A stretch of DNA of 64,000 nt from Dehalogenimonas sp. W (GCF_037094495.1 NZ_CP146612.1:1364001-1428000), one strand, 5' to 3'; positions 33,696 to 44,422 are shown, counted from the first letter of the stretch. Numbers and translations: made by a program. Notes: generated by a model not told the origin, from the sequence alone.

Positions 33696-33830
33696 ATGGA
33701 AGCTTATTGCGTCAAATGCCGGGCTAAAAGAGAGATCAAGGACGCCAAGAAAGTCACCCTCAAGAACGGCAAGCCGGCCACTCAGGGCGTCTGCCCGACA
33801 TGTGGCACAAAAGTTTTCCGCATCGGATAG
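33696..33830 (+). CDS. DUF5679-like zinc-ribbon micro-protein
   Basis: This 44-residue gene starts at ATG 33696 after AAGGAG (33682-33687) and ends at TAG 33828-33830. Two Cys pairs (A-Y-C-V-K-C and V-C-P-T-C-G) with NGKPATQGVCPTCG between them form a small zinc ribbon, as in DUF5679 proteins. The family is common in Chloroflexota and Actinomycetota (from memory). The function is unknown. Nucleic-acid binding is plausible. Confidence 0.8.
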   Translation: MEAYCVKCRAKREIKDAKKVTLKNGKPATQGVCPTCGTKVFRIG

Positions 33831-33953
33831 TCCGGGTTCCTCCTTATTTTTCCACCGGGACTGGTTGTCGTGTGTAAACACAGGCTGTAATCCTGCGTTG
33901 GTTCAGTCGTCTGAGTTTAGCTACCGTAATTATTAGAAAGGAGTCCAAATATC

Positions 33954-35069
<1,116 letters not shown>

Positions 35070-35114
35070 CAGCGCTCAACCCGTAATTGATGTAATCCTG
35101 CGGGGGAGGTGCCA

Positions 35115-36293
35115 TTGAGAATAGCGCTGGTTGCGCCCTATGATTTTGCTTATCATGGCGGGGTCGCCAATCATGTGACCGCCCTGGAGCGGCATTTGAC
35201 CGCTCTGGGGCATCATGTGGTTATCATTGCCCCGGCTTCCAAACCGGTAACCGCTTTCGGTAACCGCTTCGTGCATATCGGCACCCCGCGGCCGATGCCG
35301 GCGTCCGGTTCGGTCGCCCGTATCACCATATCCGTTCGTCTGGCCAACAAAATCAAAGCCGTTCTGGCCAAAGAGCAGTTTGACATCGTGCATTTGCATG
35401 AACCGTTTATGATCATGCTGTGTTCGGCGGTGCTGCGTTATTCTCAAGCCACCAATATCGGCACCTTTCATGCCGCTGAAGGCAAGCCGGGCTATAATTT
35501 CGGCTGGCCCGTCAGCCGCTGGATACTGAATCGCCGCGCCCGCAAGCTACAGGGGCACATTGCCGTGTCCGCCGCCGCGCGGGATTATCATTCCCGCTAC
35601 GTCAAGGCGGATTACAGCGTTATTCCCAACGGTATTGACCTGACGCATTTCCACCCTGATGTTGAGCCCATCGCTGAATACTGCGACGACAAGCTCAACC
35701 TGCTTTTTGTCGGTCGGCTCGAGAAGCGCAAGGGGTTGAAATACCTGATTGATGCCTTCAAGAAGGTCCATCATCATAACCCGGAAACCCGTTTGATCAT
35801 CATCGGTCCCGGCACCCGGATGCGGCCGAAATTTGAAAAACAGGTCCGCGACGCTCATCTGACCGATTCGGTGGTCTTTGTGGACTGCGTCAGTTATCAG
35901 GACCTGCCGCGCTATTATAAAACGGCTGATATTTTCTGCGCTCCGGCAACCGGGCAGGAGAGCTTCGGCATCATTTTGCTGGAGGCCATGGCGGCGGGCA
36001 AGCCGGTGGTGGCTTCCCGCATTTCCGGCTATGCCGGCGTATTGACGCACGAGCAGGAAGGTCTGCTGGTTAAACCCAAAAATGCCGCTGACCTGGCCAA
36101 AGCCCTGAACCGGCTGATTGATGATCCCGCCCTCCGGGCCCAACTCGGCGCCCGGGGTCTGGAAACGGTCAAAAATTACGGCTGGGACAAGGTGGCGGTG
36201 CGTATCCTGGAATACTATCGCCTGACGCTGCTGCGTCATGGCAAAACCGTCTCCGCTGAAGATACCCAGCCCCAAACCCTGACAATAGTATAG
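35115..36293 (+). CDS. GT4 glycosyltransferase, PimA/PimB-like
   Basis: The 392-residue GT-B enzyme has the N-terminal PYDFAYHGGVANHVTAL loop, HLHEPF, and the C-terminal nucleotide-sugar domain with VGRLEKRKGLKYL and the E-x7-E motif in ATGQESFGIILLEAMAAGKP. It most resembles phosphatidylinositol mannosyltransferases of mycobacteria. The TTG at 35115 lies 5 bases after the GGGGGAGG site. Co-occurrence with inositol-phosphate synthase and a lipid-head-group transferase supports glycosylation of an inositol lipid. Confidence 0.87.
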   Translation: MRIALVAPYDFAYHGGVANHVTALERHLTALGHHVVIIAPASKPVTAFGNRFVHIGTPRPMPASGSVARITISVRLANKIKAVLAKEQFDIVHLHEPFMIMLCSAVLRYSQATNIGTFHAAEGKPGYNFGWPVSRWILNRRARKLQGHIAVSAAARDYHSRYVKADYSVIPNGIDLTHFHPDVEPIAEYCDDKLNLLFVGRLEKRKGLKYLIDAFKKVHHHNPETRLIIIGPGTRMRPKFEKQVRDAHLTDSVVFVDCVSYQDLPRYYKTADIFCAPATGQESFGIILLEAMAAGKPVVASRISGYAGVLTHEQEGLLVKPKNAADLAKALNRLIDDPALRAQLGARGLETVKNYGWDKVAVRILEYYRLTLLRHGKTVSAEDTQPQTLTIV

Positions 36294-36309
36294 ATAAGGA
36301 ATCCGGCTG

Positions 36310-36894
36310 TTGAGCTTAAATGATTTTCGCCGCTCCATCGGCGGTAAAATGACCCGCGGTTTGTCCGGTCTGTTGGCCCGCAGCGGTCTCAGTCCCAACG
36401 CCGTGACCGTCATCGGCTTTTTAATCACCGTAGCCGCCGCTTATATCATTGCTGAAGGTAATCTGTTGGCCGGCGGGCTGGTGGTGCTTTTTGCCGGCTT
36501 TTTTGACATGCTGGACGGGGCCCTGGCCCGGGCGACCAACCGGGTCACCAAATTCGGCGCCATTCTGGACGCCACCCTGGACCGGTTGTCTGAGGCGGCG
36601 CTTTTCCTGGGTATTCTGGTTTATTTCGCGCCGGACGGTAATACCGCGCCCATCCTGCTGACCGGGGCCACCATGGCCGGTGCGCTCACCGTCAGTTATT
36701 TGCGGGCGCGCACTGAAGCCACCGGCCTTGAGGGCAAGGCCGGCTGGTTCACCCGGCCGGAGCGCGTCATCGTGCTGACGGCGGGCCTGTTGACCGGCTG
36801 GCTGATTGCCGCGCTGGCCGTTATCTGTATTATGAGCTACATCACCGTCGGGCAGCGCCTGGCGGGGGCTTATCGCCAACTGGGCGGTAAATGA
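36310..36894 (+). CDS. CDP-alcohol phosphatidyltransferase (inositol-phosphate type likely)
   Basis: The 194-residue membrane enzyme carries the full motif D-x2-D-G-x2-A-R-x8-G-x3-D-x3-D (DMLDGALARATNRVTKFG, then ILDATLDR) and about five helices. The alcohol substrate is not fixed by this motif. The neighbouring inositol-3-phosphate synthase and PimA-like transferase point to phosphatidylinositol phosphate synthase, as in Actinobacteria. The TTG start at 36310 has AAGGAA upstream. Confidence 0.85.
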   Translation: MSLNDFRRSIGGKMTRGLSGLLARSGLSPNAVTVIGFLITVAAAYIIAEGNLLAGGLVVLFAGFFDMLDGALARATNRVTKFGAILDATLDRLSEAALFLGILVYFAPDGNTAPILLTGATMAGALTVSYLRARTEATGLEGKAGWFTRPERVIVLTAGLLTGWLIAALAVICIMSYITVGQRLAGAYRQLGGK

Positions 36895-36982
36895 CAGACC
36901 GCCCTGATTCTGATAAAATGCTTCTTTGGCTTTTTCAACGGCGAGTATTCGCCGTCAGCCAATAAAACCGGGGGAGATTTCA

Positions 36983-38266
36983 ATGCCAGTAACGGTTATA
37001 GTCGGTGCCCAGTGGGGCGATGAAGGCAAGGGCAAGGTCATTGACATGCTGGCCGAACGGGCGGACGCCGTGGTGCGTTTTTCCGGCGGCGATAATGCCG
37101 GCCATACGGTCATGAATCCGGGCGGCACCTTCAAACTGCATCTGGTGCCCTCCGGCGTTTTTTATCCGGATTGCACCTGTGTTATCGGCAACGGCGTGGT
37201 GGTCAACCCGGAGATCTTTGTCAGTGAACGCCAGATGCTTAACAGCCGGAACGTCAGCACTGATAATGTCTTTATCAGCGACCGCGCACACCTGGTGATG
37301 CCTTACCATTTGCAGCTGGACGCCCTGGAAGAAGCCGCCCGCGGCAATAAGTCACTGGGCACCACCCTGCGCGGCATCGGCCCGGCTTTTGCCGACAAGG
37401 TCGCCCGGATGGGTATCCGCGCCGGCGATCTGCTGGATGCCGACGTACTGCGCACCCGGCTGGAATATGTCCTGGAATACAAAAACAAGATTCTGACCAA
37501 ACTGTACGGCGAAGCGCCTATTGATATTGAAAAACTCTATGACCTGTCCTGCTCTTACGCGGAGCAGTTGAGGGCTAATATCCGGGAAACCTCCTCACTG
37601 CTTAACGACATGGTGGACGACGGCAAGGCGGTTATTCTGGAGGGCGCTCAGGGGGCGTTGCTGGATACTGATTTCGGCACCTATCCTTACGCCACTTCTT
37701 CTTCGCCCCTCTCAGCCGGCGGTTGTCTGGGGGCCGGTATTGGCCCCACCCGCATTGACCAGGTGTTGGGCGTCTTCAAGGCCTATTGCTCCCGCGTCGG
37801 CGCCGGACCGTTTCCCACCGAACTGGTGGACGCCGTCGGCGACCGCATCCGGGACCTCGGTCATGAGTACGGCACCACCACCGGACGGCCGCGGCGCATC
37901 GGCTGGTTTGACGGCGTGGCGGCGCGCTTCAGCGCCCGCATCAACGGCATGACCGATATGGCCGTGACCCGGCTGGATATTCTGGATTCCTTTGATGAAG
38001 TTAAGGTCTGCACCGCCTATCGGCTCAACGGCGACACCCTGACTGATTTCCCGGCGGAACCGGGTTTGCTGAATAAGTGTTCCCCGGTTTATGAGACGCT
38101 GCCCGGCTGGAAGCAGACCACCACCGGCATCACCCGGCTGGATAAGCTGCCGAAGGAAGCCCGGTCATTCATCAACCGGCTGGAAGAGCTGTCCGGCTGT
38201 CCGGCGGCTTACGTTTGTATCGGCCCGGTGCGGGATCAGACCATAGAACTGCGGGCGCTGCTTTAA
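36983..38266 (+). CDS. purA: Adenylosuccinate synthetase
   Basis: PurA makes adenylosuccinate from IMP, aspartate and GTP on the way to AMP. The 427-residue enzyme has GAQWGDEGKGK (GTP P-loop and catalytic Asp), SGGDNAGHTV with the catalytic His, LEGAQGALLDTDFGTYPYATSS and TTTGRPRRIGW, as expected. The ATG at 36983 follows GGGGAG (about 8 bases). It overlaps the tail of the GNAT gene by 4 bases (convergent). Confidence 0.97.
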   Translation: MPVTVIVGAQWGDEGKGKVIDMLAERADAVVRFSGGDNAGHTVMNPGGTFKLHLVPSGVFYPDCTCVIGNGVVVNPEIFVSERQMLNSRNVSTDNVFISDRAHLVMPYHLQLDALEEAARGNKSLGTTLRGIGPAFADKVARMGIRAGDLLDADVLRTRLEYVLEYKNKILTKLYGEAPIDIEKLYDLSCSYAEQLRANIRETSSLLNDMVDDGKAVILEGAQGALLDTDFGTYPYATSSSPLSAGGCLGAGIGPTRIDQVLGVFKAYCSRVGAGPFPTELVDAVGDRIRDLGHEYGTTTGRPRRIGWFDGVAARFSARINGMTDMAVTRLDILDSFDEVKVCTAYRLNGDTLTDFPAEPGLLNKCSPVYETLPGWKQTTTGITRLDKLPKEARSFINRLEELSGCPAAYVCIGPVRDQTIELRALL

Positions 38267-38904
38267 GGTTTAGCCGGCTCCCGCAGCATCAGGTGCATCT
38301 TAACGTCGGTACCCGGTATGGCCTCGGTTTGTAATAATCGGAAGCCCCAGCGGCCGTACATGGCGGCATTTCGCTCATTCTGAGTTTCCACAAAGGCCGG
38401 CATTTTTCCCCGGTCCAGGCGCTCCAGCATCGGCCGCACCAGGCGTCCGGCATGCCCCGCCCCCTGATATTCCGGCGCCACCGCCAGCAGCGCCAGGTAT
38501 ATATGCCGTTTCGGCACCAGTTTCTGACGGACACGGGAAAAACGGGCATCCATCCGGGTTTCCCGGAATAGTGAGCGCCAGCCCAGGCGCAGCGGCAGAA
38601 CAGGCCAGCCGGCCCGGAACTGGGTGAAGAGAGAATCGTTAGCGTCAGGCCCCACCCAGATCACCACCCCCTCACAAGCCGGCGAGGTGACATAAGCCTC
38701 ATACCCGGATGACAGCAATGACAGCCGCAGGTAATACTCAAAAGAAAAGTTCAGATTCTCCCGCTTGTCCGCATCCGGCACCAGGTAGGCCGTGGTCGGG
38801 TCATCGGCGAAGGCTTGAGCGCAGGTCACCGATGCCGCTTTAACCAGTTCCCCACTGAGCGGCAGGAGGCCTTCCGCCGGCGACAGCGTCACGTTAATGC
38901 CCAC
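38263..38904 (-). CDS. GNAT-family N-acetyltransferase
   Basis: The 213-residue protein has a GNAT acetyl-CoA site: YLALLAVAPEYQGAGHAGRL (the R/Q-x-x-G-x-G/A turn) followed by VETQNERNAAMYGRWGF. The N-terminal part (ADDPTTAYLVPDADKR) matches the usual substrate-side helix. The start codon is GTG with no strong ribosome site. It lies 12 bases after dapA on the same strand. The substrate is unknown. Confidence 0.85.
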   Translation of the reverse strand: MGINVTLSPAEGLLPLSGELVKAASVTCAQAFADDPTTAYLVPDADKRENLNFSFEYYLRLSLLSSGYEAYVTSPACEGVVIWVGPDANDSLFTQFRAGWPVLPLRLGWRSLFRETRMDARFSRVRQKLVPKRHIYLALLAVAPEYQGAGHAGRLVRPMLERLDRGKMPAFVETQNERNAAMYGRWGFRLLQTEAIPGTDVKMHLMLREPAKP

Positions 38905-38916
38905 CCGGCCGACTTA

Positions 38917-39819
38917 TCAGCCCAGCGGCAGATCAATGTCATAGCGTTTGAGTGTTTCCCTTATGAGGGCGGCGGATTTCTCGTCCGGCTCGGTCAGCGG
39001 CAGCCGCGGTGCGCCCACCCGGAAGCCGATGTAATTCAGGGCATACTTGATAGGCATCGGGTTGGCCACCACAAACAGGTTGTTGAATATCGGCGTCAGG
39101 TGCCGGTGGATGGCCGCCGCCTCTTCCAGATTGCCGGCGCTGAAGCTGTCCATCATCTTCTTAATTTGCAGGCCCACCAGGTGAGAGGCCACGCTGATGA
39201 CGCCGTGCGCCCCGATGGCCATCATCGGCAGGATGTCGGAATCGTTGCCGCTCCAGATGGTAAAATCCGTCCGGATTTTGCGGGTTTCATCAATAATCCG
39301 GGCAATCTCCCCCAGGTTGCCGCTGGCTTCCTTGGTGCCGGCGATATTGGGGATCGCCGCCAGGCGGATGGTGGTGTCGGCGGACAGCGAGGTGACGGTA
39401 CGGCCTGGTACGTTGTACAGGATAATCGGCAGGCTGGTCGCCTCGGCGACGGCTTTGAAATGGCGGTACAGCCCTTCCTGAGTCGGCTTATTGTAATAGG
39501 GCACCACCAGCAGTGCGGCATCCACGCCCAGCTTCTCCGCCTTGATGGTGTTTTCCACCGCTTCGGCGGTGGAGTTGGAGCCGGTGCCGGCAATGACCCT
39601 TGCCCCGTCGCCCACGGCTTCTTTAACCGCCATGAACAGCTCGTGCTCTTCCTCCCAGGTAACCGTGGGTGATTCACCGGTGGTGCCGGCCACCACGATG
39701 CCGTCTGAGCCGGAGGCCACCAGCCCGCGGGCCAGTTTGCGGGTCTGGTCAAAATCAATGCTGCCGTCGTCCTTGAACGGCGTCACCATGGCGGTAATCA
39801 GGCGTCCCAGTTCTTTCAT
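38917..39819 (-). CDS. dapA: 4-hydroxy-tetrahydrodipicolinate synthase
   Basis: DapA condenses pyruvate with aspartate semialdehyde in lysine/diaminopimelate synthesis. The 300-residue TIM barrel has the Schiff-base Lys163 in GTKEASGN, Tyr135 in ILYNVPGR, and GTTGESPT near residue 46. It begins 1 base inside the asd stop codon (TAATG), so asd and dapA are coupled, and dapB lies just upstream. Confidence 0.96.
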   Translation of the reverse strand: MKELGRLITAMVTPFKDDGSIDFDQTRKLARGLVASGSDGIVVAGTTGESPTVTWEEEHELFMAVKEAVGDGARVIAGTGSNSTAEAVENTIKAEKLGVDAALLVVPYYNKPTQEGLYRHFKAVAEATSLPIILYNVPGRTVTSLSADTTIRLAAIPNIAGTKEASGNLGEIARIIDETRKIRTDFTIWSGNDSDILPMMAIGAHGVISVASHLVGLQIKKMMDSFSAGNLEEAAAIHRHLTPIFNNLFVVANPMPIKYALNYIGFRVGAPRLPLTEPDEKSAALIRETLKRYDIDLPLG

Positions 39820-40841
39820 TATTTACCTCCCAGCCAGCCGCGCAGCCGCATTTCTTCGGCAATCTGCACCGCATTGAGCGCTGCGCCCTTGCGGACATTA
39901 TCGGCCACCACCCACATGGTCAGCCCCTTGGGGTGAGAACAGTCCTGGCGGATCCGGCCGACCCAGGTTTCATCGGTGCCGGCGGCCATCCACGGGTGAG
40001 GATAAAGACTGACCGTCGGGTCGTCCAGTACCCGTACCCCCGGGGCTTTAGCTAAAATATTGCGGGCCTCATCAGCCGAAATCGGCCGGTCAAATTCTAT
40101 ATTCAGGGCCTCGCTGTGGCCGATAAATACCGGTACCCGGACGCAGGTGGCCGACAGCGGCAGGTTCGGCAGGTGCATAATCTTGCGGGTTTCCACCAGC
40201 ATCTTCCACTCTTCCTTGGTGTAGCCGGAATCCATGAAGATATCAATCTCCGGCAGCAGATTAAAGGCAATCTGGTGCGGATAGACGTGCGGCGTTACCG
40301 GCTGGCCTTCCAGGACGGTGCGGGTCTGCTCGGACAGCGCGTCAATGGCCGGGGTGCCGGTGCCGGACACCGCCTGATAGGTGCTGACCACCACCCGTTT
40401 AATGGGATTGAACTGGTGCAGCGGGTTCAGCACCACCACCATCTGAATGGTGGAGCAGTTCGGGTTGGCGATGATGCCGTGGTGGTTGCGGGCATCTTCA
40501 ATATTGACCTCCGGGACCACCAGCGGTACGCCGTTATCCATCCGGAAAGCGGCGCTGTTATCAATGACCACGGCACCTTTTTTGGCGGCAATGGGCGAAA
40601 AATGGCGGCTGATATCGGCCCCGGCGGAAAAGAGCGACAGGTCAATATCCTCAAAACTGTCGGGGGTGGTCTCCCGGACTTCAATCTGCCGGCCGTTATA
40701 GTTCAGTTTCCGGCCGGCGCTGCGGTCGGAAGCCAGCAGTTCCAGGTGGTCTACCGGGAAATGCCGCTGCTGCAGTATTTTAATGAACTCCTGGCCGACC
40801 AGTCCGGTGGCTCCCACGATGGCAACTCTGAGACCCTTCAC
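39819..40841 (-). CDS. asd: Aspartate-semialdehyde dehydrogenase
   Basis: Asd reduces aspartyl phosphate to the semialdehyde. The 340-residue enzyme has an NADP-fold start (VAIVGATGLVGQE), the catalytic Cys129 in ANPNCSTIQ, and FIGHSEALNIEF with the active-site His. It lies 11 bases behind dapB and couples to dapA. Confidence 0.96.
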   Translation of the reverse strand: MKGLRVAIVGATGLVGQEFIKILQQRHFPVDHLELLASDRSAGRKLNYNGRQIEVRETTPDSFEDIDLSLFSAGADISRHFSPIAAKKGAVVIDNSAAFRMDNGVPLVVPEVNIEDARNHHGIIANPNCSTIQMVVVLNPLHQFNPIKRVVVSTYQAVSGTGTPAIDALSEQTRTVLEGQPVTPHVYPHQIAFNLLPEIDIFMDSGYTKEEWKMLVETRKIMHLPNLPLSATCVRVPVFIGHSEALNIEFDRPISADEARNILAKAPGVRVLDDPTVSLYPHPWMAAGTDETWVGRIRQDCSHPKGLTMWVVADNVRKGAALNAVQIAEEMRLRGWLGGK

Positions 40842-40852
40842 ATTATCCCCCT

Positions 40853-41647
40853 TTAGAAATCAAGCAGTTTTTCCAGCCCGAAGATGAATTCCCCCGGACG
40901 TCCGGCGATTTCCCGTATCGCCAGCAGGACGCCGGGCATAAAGCATTCGCGGCTGGTGGTATCGTGTTTGATGGACAGCGTCTGCCCGGGCGCGCCTAAA
41001 ATTACTTCCTGATTGGCCACCAGTCCCGGCATTCTGACCGAATGCACGGTCACACCGTCAAACTTCTGGCCGCGGCTGGGATGGCCGGCGTCGCTGTCCA
41101 GCGAGCGGAAGGGTTTATCCCGGGATGCGGCCATGGTGCGGGCGGTGGCAATAGCGGTGCCGGAAGGGGCGTCGGCCTTGTACTCATGGTGCAGTTCAAT
41201 GATTTCCGCCCAGTCAAAATAGCGGGCGGCGATGCGGGACAGTTCCATCATCACCACCGCGCCCAGCGCAAAATTGGGCGCAATCACCGCGCCGATGTGA
41301 TATTCTCTGGTCAAATCATTCACCCGGGCCAGGGTCTGGGCACTGAGGCCGGTCGTGCCGATGACCAGCGATACACCGGCCCGGGCGGCAATTTCCACGG
41401 TCTGCGGCACCGCCGCGGCCAGACTGAAATCCACCAGGACATCCGGCCGGGTATCGGCCAGCAGCCGGGCCAGATTATCATTCAGCGGTACCGGCGGCGC
41501 GTTTTCGGCGGGGGAAAATTTAGCGGATTTTTCGGCCCTGGCATCACAGGCACCCGCCAGTTCCAGGTCCGGGGCAGCGGTCACCGCCCGCATCACCTCG
41601 CGTCCCATCTGCCCGAGAGCTCCCTGTACTGCAACTTTAATAGTCAT
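40853..41647 (-). CDS. dapB: 4-hydroxy-tetrahydrodipicolinate reductase
   Basis: DapB reduces the product of DapA. The 264-residue protein has KVAVQGALGQMGREV (dinucleotide site), VIGTTGLSAQTLA, and the substrate/catalytic ELHHEYKADAPSGTAIATA with its His and Lys. The ATG at 41647 with AGGATAA is chosen. The longer upstream frame crosses the pnp terminator and is not coding. Confidence 0.95.
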   Translation of the reverse strand: MTIKVAVQGALGQMGREVMRAVTAAPDLELAGACDARAEKSAKFSPAENAPPVPLNDNLARLLADTRPDVLVDFSLAAAVPQTVEIAARAGVSLVIGTTGLSAQTLARVNDLTREYHIGAVIAPNFALGAVVMMELSRIAARYFDWAEIIELHHEYKADAPSGTAIATARTMAASRDKPFRSLDSDAGHPSRGQKFDGVTVHSVRMPGLVANQEVILGAPGQTLSIKHDTTSRECFMPGVLLAIREIAGRPGEFIFGLEKLLDF

Positions 41648-41695
41648 CACGTTTATCCTGTTTTCAGTATTTAGGCCGCAACCCCGGAATGGGGC

Positions 41696-41736
41696 GGTTA
41701 AAAAACCCCTCAGGGCCGTTGGGCCCTGAGGGGTTT
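41696..41736 (-). terminator. pnp intrinsic terminator
   Basis: The 14-bp perfect stem (41704-41717 with 41722-41735, loop 41718-41721) is followed on the minus strand by a run of six T. It lies between pnp and the downstream dapB start, so the two operons are transcriptionally separated. Confidence 0.92.
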
Positions 41737-41750
41737 CATCAGTTCCTCTA

Positions 41751-43949
41751 TTACCTTCGGAATTGCGGCCGGTCACCCCGTTCCATCGGCGCGCCGGGCG
41801 CTGAGCGCCGGAAACCACCCTGAGGCGGTGCCTGGTTGCGCATGGCTTCCTTTTCTTCTTCAGTCGGCGGCGGCAGCAGAGCGCGGATAGACAGATTGAT
41901 TCGGCCCTGAGAATCAATCTCAATCACCTTGACGTTGACGATATCGCCGATCTTGAGGACGTCTTCCACTTTATCCACCCGGCGGTTGGCCAGTTCGGAG
42001 ATATGAACCATGCCTTCCTTGCCCGGCAGAATCTCCATGAAAGCACCGAAGCTCATGATGCGGGTTACCTTGCCGCTGTAGGTGGTGCCGGGTTCAATAT
42101 CCTTGGTCATGCCCTCAATGATGGCAATGGCCTTTTTAGCAGCTTCGCCGTCGGAGGCGCCGATAATAACGGTGCCGTCGTCTTCAATATCAATGGAGGT
42201 TTTGGTCTCTTCAATGATGGCGCGGATCACCCGGCCGCCGGGGCCGATAACGGCGCCGATCTTGCTGGGGTCAATCTTCAGTTTGTACATCCGCGGTGCG
42301 TAGGGCGACATCTCAGCGCGGCTATGGCTGATGGCTTTATCCATGACATCCAGAATGACCTCACGGGCGCGCCTGGCCTGCGCCAGCGTCGCTTCAATTA
42401 CCGCAAAGCTGATGCCCTTGAGTTTGATGTCCAGCTGAATGGCGGTGATGCCGTCACGGGTGCCGGCGACCTTGAAGTCCATATCGCCGTAATTATCTTC
42501 CAGACCTTCAATATCGGTCAGGGTGACAAAACGGTCGGGGTTGGCATCGTCGGTAATCAAACCAACGGAGATGCCGGCCACCGCTTTCTTGATCGGCACC
42601 CCGGCGTCCATCAAGGACAGGGAGGATGCGCAGGTGCTGGCCATGGAGGTGGAGCCGTTGGAGCTGACCGCCTCGGATACCAGTCTCAGGGCATAGGGGA
42701 ACTCCGCTTCTGACGGGATTACCGGCAGCAGCGCCCGCTCCGCCAGCGCCCCGTGGCCGATTTCGCGGCGTCCGGTGCCGATCCGCTTGGCTTCACCCAC
42801 GGAGTAAGGCGGGAAATTATAATGGTGAATATAACGTTTGGAAGTCTCCGGGGCGATATTGTCCAGCTTTTGTTCCATCTGCAGTGAGCCCAGAGTCACG
42901 ATGTTCAAAATCTGGGTCTGACCGCGGGAGAACAGCGATGAACCATGCACCCGGGGCAGTACGCCGACCTCGGCGGACAGCTCGCGGATTTCTTCAATGC
43001 CGCGGCCGCTGACCCGTTCCTTCTTATCCAGAATAGTGGAGCGTACCAGTTGGCGGATTTTCTTATCGTAGGCTTCCATAACGGCGCCGCGGTCAAATTC
43101 TTCGCCCAGCGACTCCATCAGTTCGCCCTTAATCTTCCCCAGGTTTTCCTGACGCTGGGATTTGTCGGCCTGGTAAAAGGCCTCGGCCAGTTTGCCGTCC
43201 ACAATAGCGGAAACTTTGTCCAGCAATCCGGCGTCAATTACCGGCGGGCTGACTTCCCATTTGGCCTTGCCGACGGCAGCGACCATTTCTTCCTGCAGGG
43301 CAATGATTTCCTGGTTGGCCTCATGACCGATGCGGATAGCCTCGTACATCAGGTCTTCCGGAGCTTCATTGGCGCCGGCTTCCAGCATGGTGACTGCTTT
43401 TTTGGTGCTGGCCACGACCACGTCCAGTTTGCTGTCGGCTAACTGAGAATGGGTGGGGTTAATGACGAACTCGCCGTCAATGTAGCCGACATGCACCGCG
43501 GACAGCGGGCCTTCAAACGGCATCTCTGAGATACCCAGGGCGCAGGAAGCGCCGATAACGCCGAGAATATCAGGATCATTCTCCTGGTCGGCGGTCAAAA
43601 CGGTGACGATGATTTGAATCTCGCGGCGCCAGTACTTGGGCAGCAGCGGGCGTAGCGGCCGGTCAGCCAGCCGGGCGGCCAGGGTGGCGTTTTCTGAAGG
43701 CCGGCCTTCGCGGCGGATAAAACCGCCGGGAATTCGTCCGGCAGCGTACATCCGTTCTTCCACGTCAATGGTCAGCGGCAGGAAGTCCACACCGGGGCGC
43801 GGTTCTTTGGCTACCACCACGGTCGCCAGTATCACGGTGTCACCATAGCGGACGGTTACGGCGCCATTGGCCTGTCCGGCCAGTTTACCGCTTTCAATAA
43901 CCAGCTTACGCCCGCTTATGGTGCGTTCAAATGTTTTAATATCAGACAA
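41751..43949 (-). CDS. pnp: Polyribonucleotide nucleotidyltransferase (PNPase)
   Basis: PNPase is a 3'-to-5' phosphorolytic exoribonuclease of the RNA degradosome. The 732-residue protein has two RNase PH domains (GGFIRREGRPSENATLAARL and SNGSTSMASTCASSLSLMDAGVP), a KH domain (GAVIGPGGRVIRAI) and an S1 domain (YSGKVTRIMSFGAFMEILPGKEGMVH), then a short Gly/Pro/Arg tail. It follows rpsO by 59 bases, the conserved rpsO-pnp order in many bacteria. Confidence 0.97.
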   Translation of the reverse strand: MSDIKTFERTISGRKLVIESGKLAGQANGAVTVRYGDTVILATVVVAKEPRPGVDFLPLTIDVEERMYAAGRIPGGFIRREGRPSENATLAARLADRPLRPLLPKYWRREIQIIVTVLTADQENDPDILGVIGASCALGISEMPFEGPLSAVHVGYIDGEFVINPTHSQLADSKLDVVVASTKKAVTMLEAGANEAPEDLMYEAIRIGHEANQEIIALQEEMVAAVGKAKWEVSPPVIDAGLLDKVSAIVDGKLAEAFYQADKSQRQENLGKIKGELMESLGEEFDRGAVMEAYDKKIRQLVRSTILDKKERVSGRGIEEIRELSAEVGVLPRVHGSSLFSRGQTQILNIVTLGSLQMEQKLDNIAPETSKRYIHHYNFPPYSVGEAKRIGTGRREIGHGALAERALLPVIPSEAEFPYALRLVSEAVSSNGSTSMASTCASSLSLMDAGVPIKKAVAGISVGLITDDANPDRFVTLTDIEGLEDNYGDMDFKVAGTRDGITAIQLDIKLKGISFAVIEATLAQARRAREVILDVMDKAISHSRAEMSPYAPRMYKLKIDPSKIGAVIGPGGRVIRAIIEETKTSIDIEDDGTVIIGASDGEAAKKAIAIIEGMTKDIEPGTTYSGKVTRIMSFGAFMEILPGKEGMVHISELANRRVDKVEDVLKIGDIVNVKVIEIDSQGRINLSIRALLPPPTEEEKEAMRNQAPPQGGFRRSAPGAPMERGDRPQFRR

Positions 43950-44008
43950 CAGTCTCTCCTTTTAAGTGTTTTGGCAATAGTCCTTTCCTTAAATTATAAA
44001 GGAAAAGA

Positions 44009-44272
44009 TTACTTGCGCAGACCCAGCTTGACGATCACAGCCTGGTAGCGGGCGGCATCCTCTTTCCTCAGGTAGGCGAGCATGCGCCGGCGCTGGCCGA
44101 CTAATCGCAGCAGGTTACACTTGGTGTGAGAGTCCCGTTTGTTGGCCGTCAGGTGGGAGGTGAGCTGCACGATGCGAGCCGAGAGAATGGCGATCTGCAC
44201 TTCCGCAGAGCCGGTGTCGGTGTCATGGCGTTTGAAGGCATCAATGACGTTGATTTTGTCCAGTTTTTCCAA
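44009..44272 (-). CDS. rpsO: 30S ribosomal protein S15
   Basis: S15 is a primary 16S rRNA-binding protein. The 87-residue protein shows the family motifs DTGSAEVQIAILSARI, LTSHLTANKRDSHTKCNL and LRLVGQRRRMLAYLRKED. AAGAGGAAAG precedes the ATG. It is the first gene of the rpsO-pnp operon. Confidence 0.97.
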   Translation of the reverse strand: MEKLDKINVIDAFKRHDTDTGSAEVQIAILSARIVQLTSHLTANKRDSHTKCNLLRLVGQRRRMLAYLRKEDAARYQAVIVKLGLRK

Positions 44273-44358
44273 TTTCTTTCCTCTTAATCTTTTATCAAAG
44301 ATGGATTATAGCACAACGTGTGAGGGGAATTAAAGAGGGGTGAGGAAAAAATTAGATA

Positions 44359-44386
44359 TTGACATAGCACAAACTAGGGTTATAAT
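44359..44386 (+). promoter_or_regulatory. Consensus promoter of the ABC transporter operon
   Basis: TTGACA (44359-44364) and TATAAT (44381-44386) are exact matches with a 16-base spacer. The predicted start near 44393 gives a leader of about 50 bases that contains the palindrome listed next. Confidence 0.82.
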
Positions 44387-44402
44387 TGAGACAATCGGTT
44401 CT

Positions 44403-44422
44403 CGGTTGGTAATTACCAGCCG
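44403..44422. promoter_or_regulatory. Palindrome in the leader, possible operator
   Basis: The 20-base palindrome has a perfect core TGGTAATTACCA and CGG/CCG ends (one mismatch pair within). It lies 10 bases downstream of the predicted transcript start. It is placed like a repressor site in the early transcribed region. No regulator gene is adjacent. Confidence 0.5.

Noticed and set aside
41648-41923. N-terminal extension of dapB
   Set aside because: It would cross the perfect pnp terminator and lacks similarity to any DapB N-terminus. The ATG at 41647 begins the dinucleotide-binding fold.
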